Of a stretch of 64,000 bases of DNA, positions 58,900 through 64,000 are shown one piece after another (the first letter of the stretch is position 1; each line of letters starts with the position of its first letter). Location of the stretch: the NCBI GenBank assembly GCA_000149265.1, contig CH002993.1, positions 34,156-98,155 on the forward strand. Direction: 5' to 3'. Source of the DNA: Ciona savignyi. Its lineage: Eukaryota > Chordata > Ascidiacea > Phlebobranchia > Cionidae. A program made the position numbers and the translations under genes. A model generated the notes under the pieces. The model saw only the letters and a list, made by a program, of their open reading frames with translations, searched no databases and was not told the origin of the DNA.

Positions 58900-61800
58900 C
58901 TAAAGCACGTATATCCCCTCCTAAAATTTTTTAGGAATTGTGTAAGATATTTACATATGTCGATAGTGCCAGACTGTTAGGGTTCTTTAACAAAAACTTG
59001 GCAAAGATATGTGTTTACATTAATTAAACTTCCCAAAGAAAATATCATCATTTTAAAATGGTTACACCAAAACGGAGTAATTAAACTTCTCAAAGAAAAT
59101 ATCATCTTTTTAAAATGCTTAGCAAAACAGAGTGCACAAACCTTTGTATCAAAGTCAAACTATTAGTAAAATGCATATGTGAGTTCGCAAGGTTCTTAGG
59201 TGACATATTAGCGTGATAGTTGCTTTGTGTAAGCGATCTCGTTTATTCAGCGCTCATTCATGCAGTGGAAAGACTCTCATTCGACAAAAGTTGGAGAAAA
59301 AAAATTGAAATCCGCAAAAAAAAAACGTTTCGAATACATCGCTATGGTGTATGGTGCTTTTAGAATGAGTACAGGTGGAATTATGGTTTGCAAAGGAAAG
59401 AGTAAAATACCAATTGAAAAATGGCAACTTTAAATAAGTTTTTGGGGGTTAGTTGTAAATGGATGGGTTTGTCATTTGTAATTTGGTGAGAAAATCTGTT
59501 TAGAAGGATTTATTGGATAACTTGAAAAAAATCAATTATAAAAATTAGATTGATATTAGCTATTCCTTTGTTGCAACCATAACTAAGGTTTGTTCATAAT
59601 GTTTTTTCTTTAAAGTTACCATTTTCAAATGATTATTATACGAATTAAGCTGAATATTTTACAAATTCATGTGTTTTTTAAAACAATACATGATCTTATG
59701 ACTAAAATTAGCGAAAAAAGCGTCGATAAAATAAGCACATCATTACTGTTTTTGGAAACACAAGAACATCAAAGGTTAAATAAGCTGTTCAATAATAATG
59801 TAGTATATATGAGAAAAAAGATTAACTTTAGATTCAATCCCAATTAGTCGCCAAAATATTGAAAAAAGAAAAATATGTACAGCTAAATTGGACCCAAAAA
59901 AACTTATAAACTGAACGTGTTCACGAATTGACCCCCTTACACCAGCCACCAAAAAGAATGTTTTTTCCTGAATTAATGAACCAGAAATAAAATGGTTGTG
60001 CTTTTACTGCAGACTCTTTCTTGAGGCTGTATTTCGTGCAATGTATTTTAATTTTAATATAATTTACTGTATTTTTACAGCTGTTTTTTTTCCATTTCCG
60101 TTGTTTTTTAAACTAAAACCAATTATCATGTTAATAAATTCGCGTCTTAAAAAAAATCTAGCAAAATTTTAACCATCACCATGCCAGCTCCATGAAAACA
60201 ACCGTTCTTTTTGTCTTTGGGTTTTAAGAGGGGCAAACACGTGTAGAAACATTGAAAGCATATGTTGAGTGAAGAAGATTGACTGGATATAAGATGCAGG
60301 AAAGAAGGAAAATTTGGGATAAAAAAACTTGGGTCATTTGACTTAAAAGGTGGTGATATGGGACTACGTAATTGGGATATGGGTCAATCGAGGGTGAACA
60401 CAGGAAAGGTTTGAAAAAAAATCGGGCCCAAAAAGTGTTTTTACGATTCATTATTGGCAGTGTTAGAGAACTCAATGCAGATTGGGCATGTCGGAAGCAC
60501 GTAGCATTCGGAATTGTAGCGGTTTGTCCGTCGAGTTGGCTTCATTGACATTGTCCAACCCGTTGGTGGCATTTTGCAGCATCGCGCCGGTTTCCAGTGC
60601 AGATTCGAGTTCATCAGCCGCATTTAACCGGCTGAAACTGGTTGGTTGGGCGCCACGGGATCGGGAACGGTTTCGCACGATGTCGACTGTTACTGTTTGT
60701 GTGCAAATAATGGGTCTGGGTTGTTGTAAAGCTGATTGAACAATGGTTGTCGGATAGGATTTGAAGTTAGGAATATATATAAGCAGGCACCCGAAATCAT
60801 AACTTTCATATCAAGGATTTTTGGAATATTGGTCCAATTTATTAACATTCCGAAAATTCTTAATGTGTCAGTTGCTATATGGGATTTTGCTTAATCTGTC
60901 TTATTGCTTTATTCAGTATGCTTGTAAAATGGATTTACTTACAAATTTTAGTACAATATAAACAGCTAGTTCGATTTATTTTAGAGTTTTCATATGCCAG
61001 TATTTTTCTTTATATTCAGGGGCTATTACATAATGAACTGTACATATTAAACACAATTGCCAAAAATACATGCGAATAAAATATAAAACATGCTTGAAAC
61101 GATGCACAAATAAAATGATGCGATTTCTTAAAGAGCAATTATACTGAAATATATTGAAAATATCAGATCTTATTCCCACATTGGTTACCAGAGTTGTACA
61201 GGTTTTTGTATACAATAGAGCCTTTACTATAGTTTTTCTCAACCCATTAATTACAATAGGACCATAACTATGTTTTTTCCAACCCATCAATTTCCTTGGT
61301 TAGGCATAGTCAGCAATAAAACAAAAACAAGAACTATGCAAATGCTCTTTTAAAAACAACAAAGGAAACGTAAAAAATGCATTCAAAAATGGTAAACGCA
61401 AATATAAAACAGGTACAACGAAACAATGCAAAAAGTAAATCGCAGCGGCCACAGTGAAATGGTAGGAAAGTAAAAGCAAGTGAAGATTGCGCAATTTACT
61501 CACAGGGAATGAAAACGTTGAATCTGGAAATTCAGAAGAAAATTTGTGATTTTGATTTTGAGTGATTTTGATCAGTGTTTTCGGTTAAATTTTGAGTTTG
61601 AACAGAAATGGTTGGCGTTTTAGGTTGTCATTCTTGAACCAAAAGAATTATAATGCACTTGAAATTAAAATGTTGGGAATGTCCTTTTATTAATCGCAAA
61701 TGGAGGATTATCCACCACCATAAATCATTTTCGAGCTATCATCTTTCTACTGTGATTTTTTTTATAAATCTTTGCACGGAAACTTAAATTCAGCTTTAAT

Positions 61801-63794
61801 TAGCAATTCCTATAATAATCAGCTTTCAACACATGTAGAAATGGGGTGACACAAAGTCGGCACAAAATTCTCCAACCCACTGGGTTTGTTTATCCAAGTT
61901 ATAACAGAGAGTGATTACTTTTTAGTGATCATACCTAATCAAATTTTTGTTTCCATCAGTCATATTTCTGTCAGTTTGTTTTAGTAAACTCAATATTAAT
62001 ACATGCAGTAAGTTTGTGTTATTACTTTTTAGTAATGGATGATATATATTTTAGGGTTTATTGAACCTTGCGTGTTTTATCTGGGTATTAGTTCTCCGTT
62101 TGAGATTATTTGCTGTTAAGAAGTGCAAAATTACCGGCCGCTTTCCCCCGTGCCTCCAGCTCATGCGCTTTGCTTATCGTGCGCAGCATATTTTGTGCGT
62201 TCGAGCGATCTATGCTGCGCGAGGCACCTATGGAAGCGCGCGAGAGATTCCCGTGCTGCTGGGCGCGCAACTGGGCCATAGTTTTACCTGGACTTAGCGT
62301 GGTACGCCTCCCTTCATCTGAAGGGATTGGGCAATGGAAAATTACAGTGGAATTTCCGATTAAGGAAAATGCATTAGTTTAGGTGGCAACTTCTCTAGTC
62401 CGCAGGCCAGATGTGGGAAAATAAAGTCCTTTGTGGGCCGGAATATTACAGGAATAGTATTCAATATCTTAACCACATATTTATTCAATAATGCAAGGGC
62501 CACATTTCAGGGTATGGTTACATACAGTCTACGGGCCGGTAAAAATCCCTTGTAGGGCCGAACCCGGCCCGTGGGCCGAGGTTGCCGATGCCTGGTATAG
62601 TGTATACTAAAAGGTCAGCCTGGCGTTCAGTAAATCTCAACCTATTCTGGATATATTAATGCCCTATCAATTATAGCCACAAATACGCATCATACAGCAC
62701 ACAAATATACTACATCCAGGCTTAATCAATGCAACAAAACTCATTTGTGCTAAATTCCAAAAATACATTCAAATATTCCATACACTAAATTGGTTTGATT
62801 AGCAAAATAATAGAAAACAAACTGTAAACTTAATTGCAGCAGCAACTAAACTGAAACAAATACATGATCAAACTGAATTATTAACCAAATTAGGATTCTT
62901 TCTTTTTCATTTTTTGCTGAAAACAGCGGAAAAAAAATGAGATACAAAAATGAGACGAAAAAAATACCTTTGTCGTTTCTGGGTGTTCTCCTACGACCTT
63001 CCTTTTTAAACGCTTTCCCGGATGACAAAGCTTCAAGTAAACTGTCCATGACTCCCTCCTGGTCACCTTCTGAAAATTCAATCGGAAAATTGTTGAACAT
63101 GGTAAATTAGGGAATTAGTACAGTGCGTACATGCATGAAGACAAGTCTAATTGCAAATAAATTATAGACATACTGTGCATGGACTAGTGATGTGTTTTAC
63201 AACACAGGGACAACTAATGTAAATTAAAATAACACTTAAAATGAGTTAAACACAAAATCACACTGTATATATACGACAACATGACATGTTTCGCCCTTGT
63301 TGCCTTAGCATTAGCACATGTTTACACCTATTACTTAATAAATATATAAGCTTTGAATTGTTGTTTAAAAGCAATCTTTCAAATCAATCTGCATATCATG
63401 TTCAAACTATAGCTTTTGCGAAAAATAGACCTTAAACCCCTACATATGTTTATCATTTGCCAGTATTTGTGTTATCCATTGAAAGCACAACATTATACTG
63501 TTTTGTCAATCCAAGCAAAGGGTTCCATTATCTCACTTATAACAGTATCATTACGCCTACTAATGAAATGTTGCTAACTACATGAATACGATCACGTGTG
63601 TCATGTCTACAGCAAGTAGTTACTAATCTAGCAATAAACACCAAGCTCCCTTCACCTGCATCCAGGTCTACACCTGCAGGTTGCCTTCTTTTCTTCCTCT
63701 CTTCTTTCTCTTTTTCTGCCTTCTCTTTGGCCAGTTTTGCCCTTTTCTGCTTCTCTTCAAGTTCTTTTCGCCGCTGGTTCTCCGTGACAGCTTT
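58643..63794 (-). CDS. DIAPH: Diaphanous-type formin, C-terminal part (gene continues beyond the window)
   Basis: Constitutive exons 63794-63656 and 63069-62968 read KAVTENQRRKELEEKQKRAK followed by a long KE-rich coiled helix, then EGDQEGVMDSLLEALSSGKA and a basic GRRRTPRN. This is the end of the FH2 domain plus the diaphanous autoregulatory domain (DAD): the MDSLLEAL helix and basic tail bind the N-terminal inhibitory domain until Rho-GTP releases it. Formins of this class nucleate and elongate unbranched actin filaments. After the DAD exon (ending in phase 1) come a cassette exon (62317-62135, phase 1-1) and two alternative terminal exons (60686-60472 and 58899-58643), all starting in phase 1. 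The FH1, most of FH2 and the N-terminal half lie past the right edge. The orthologous subtype (DIAPH1, 2 or 3) cannot be set; a single tunicate gene would be co-orthologous. Confidence 0.88.
59021..59125. repeat. Local direct duplication
   Basis: Two adjacent units share AATTAAACTTCYCAAAGAAA and a following ATATCATC-TTTTAAAATG block, about 60 bases apart. Intron of the formin gene. Confidence 0.7.
60472..60686 (-). CDS. Formin terminal exon A (about 70-residue tail)
   Basis: Acceptor AACAGTAACAG, phase 1. It encodes VRNRSRSRGAQPTSFSRL and ends LQFRMLRASDMPNLH. Phase-compatible with both the DAD exon and the cassette exon and so an alternative to terminal exon B. A nearby poly(A) signal was not found (closest minus-strand AATAAA is about 1 kb downstream), which lowers confidence. 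Confidence 0.6.
62135..62317 (-). CDS. Formin cassette exon (61 residues, phase 1-1)
   Basis: Flanked by acceptor AATCCCTTCAG and donor GTAATT. Its 183 bases keep the frame whether included or skipped. It encodes EGRRTTLSPGKTMAQLRAQQ and later NAQNMLRTISKAHELEARG. It is distinctly GC-rich against the surrounding AT-rich intron. It lies directly after the DAD exon. Confidence 0.7.
62376..62594. mobile_element. Degenerate hAT-like MITE
   Basis: The right end is CGTGGGCCGAGGTTGCCGATGCCTG, which inverted reads CAGGCATCGGCAACCTCGGC, a common hAT terminus style. The left end near 62385 (GGTGGCAACTTCTC, GCAGGCCAG) is a diverged inverted match. No clear target-site duplication. It lies in the formin intron between the DAD exon and the cassette exon. 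Confidence 0.5.
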
Positions 63795-64000
63795 CTGTTG
63801 ATAAAAGAAAAATCCGACAGTTGAAAGTTTGTTTTTCTTTACAAAGGGGTAAGCTAAAAATTCAATATTCCTTTCACTGGACAGGCCAGAATTCCGATGG
63901 CTGCTAACAAAATAAGCACCTTGTACAATACAGTAATAACTCTATTGACACTAAGGTATTCCGGCGTTTATTATTATTTCCTATTTATCCAACCGGTTAG

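Noticed and set aside
61300-61522. A third alternative formin terminal exon with a hydrophobic tail
   Set aside because: An acceptor-like site exists (TGAATTTCCAG) with a compatible phase, but the product is a low-complexity hydrophobic string and a donor-like GTGAGT follows at once; likely chance.
62061-62382. Plus-strand GC-rich open frames, possible bacterial-like insert
   Set aside because: The GC-rich block is explained by the minus-strand formin cassette exon with good splice sites and matching phase.

Overview
The window looks like ascidian (Ciona-type tunicate) nuclear DNA. It is AT-rich, its animal genes are split into many small exons by introns of a few hundred bases, its splice sites are GT-AG, and it carries dispersed tRNA-derived SINEs, piggyBac-like and hAT-like elements and foldback MITEs. 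The species call rests on recognition and general style, not on a database match. I assembled gene models by hand from splice-site phases; each model joins without frame breaks and its total length is a multiple of three. No transcript evidence was available.

Layout. 1-3,400: no gene seen; an old SINE and a 77-bp tandem repeat. 3,403-5,619 (-): secreted protein joining an H-type-lectin-like domain to a C-type-lectin-like domain. 5,807-8,617 (-): MARVEL-like membrane protein. 10,005-11,099: piggyBac-like element. 12,810-26,626 (-): complete adhesion GPCR (21 exons, about 947 residues) with GAIN/GPS and an unusually long third intracellular loop; its introns are full of SINEs. 28,225-34,623 (+): divergent forkhead transcription factor (13 exons, 555 residues), divergent to the GPCR gene. 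34,927-35,265 (-): small RIIa-fold protein whose 3' end overlaps that of the forkhead gene. 37,975-42,633 (+): large, mostly disordered protein with a 3-kb first coding exon. 45,347-54,048 (+): small-exon gene with large introns and a second, TATA/CRE-type promoter. 54,900-55,380: hAT MITE nested in a SINE. 56,643-57,083 (+): CHCHD2/CHCHD10 orthologue. 58,643 to beyond 63,794 (-): 3' end of a diaphanous-type formin with its DAD motif, a cassette exon and two alternative C-terminal tails.

There is no operon or obvious multigene system. The genes belong to separate processes: extracellular recognition (lectin, adhesion GPCR), membrane organisation (MARVEL), transcription (forkhead), cAMP/cilium-type docking (RIIa), actin assembly (formin) and mitochondrial stress response (CHCHD2). 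The most unusual items are the lectin fusion, the expanded GPCR loop, the altered forkhead recognition helix, the formin tail choice, and mobile DNA that forms a gene end or is nested in older repeats.
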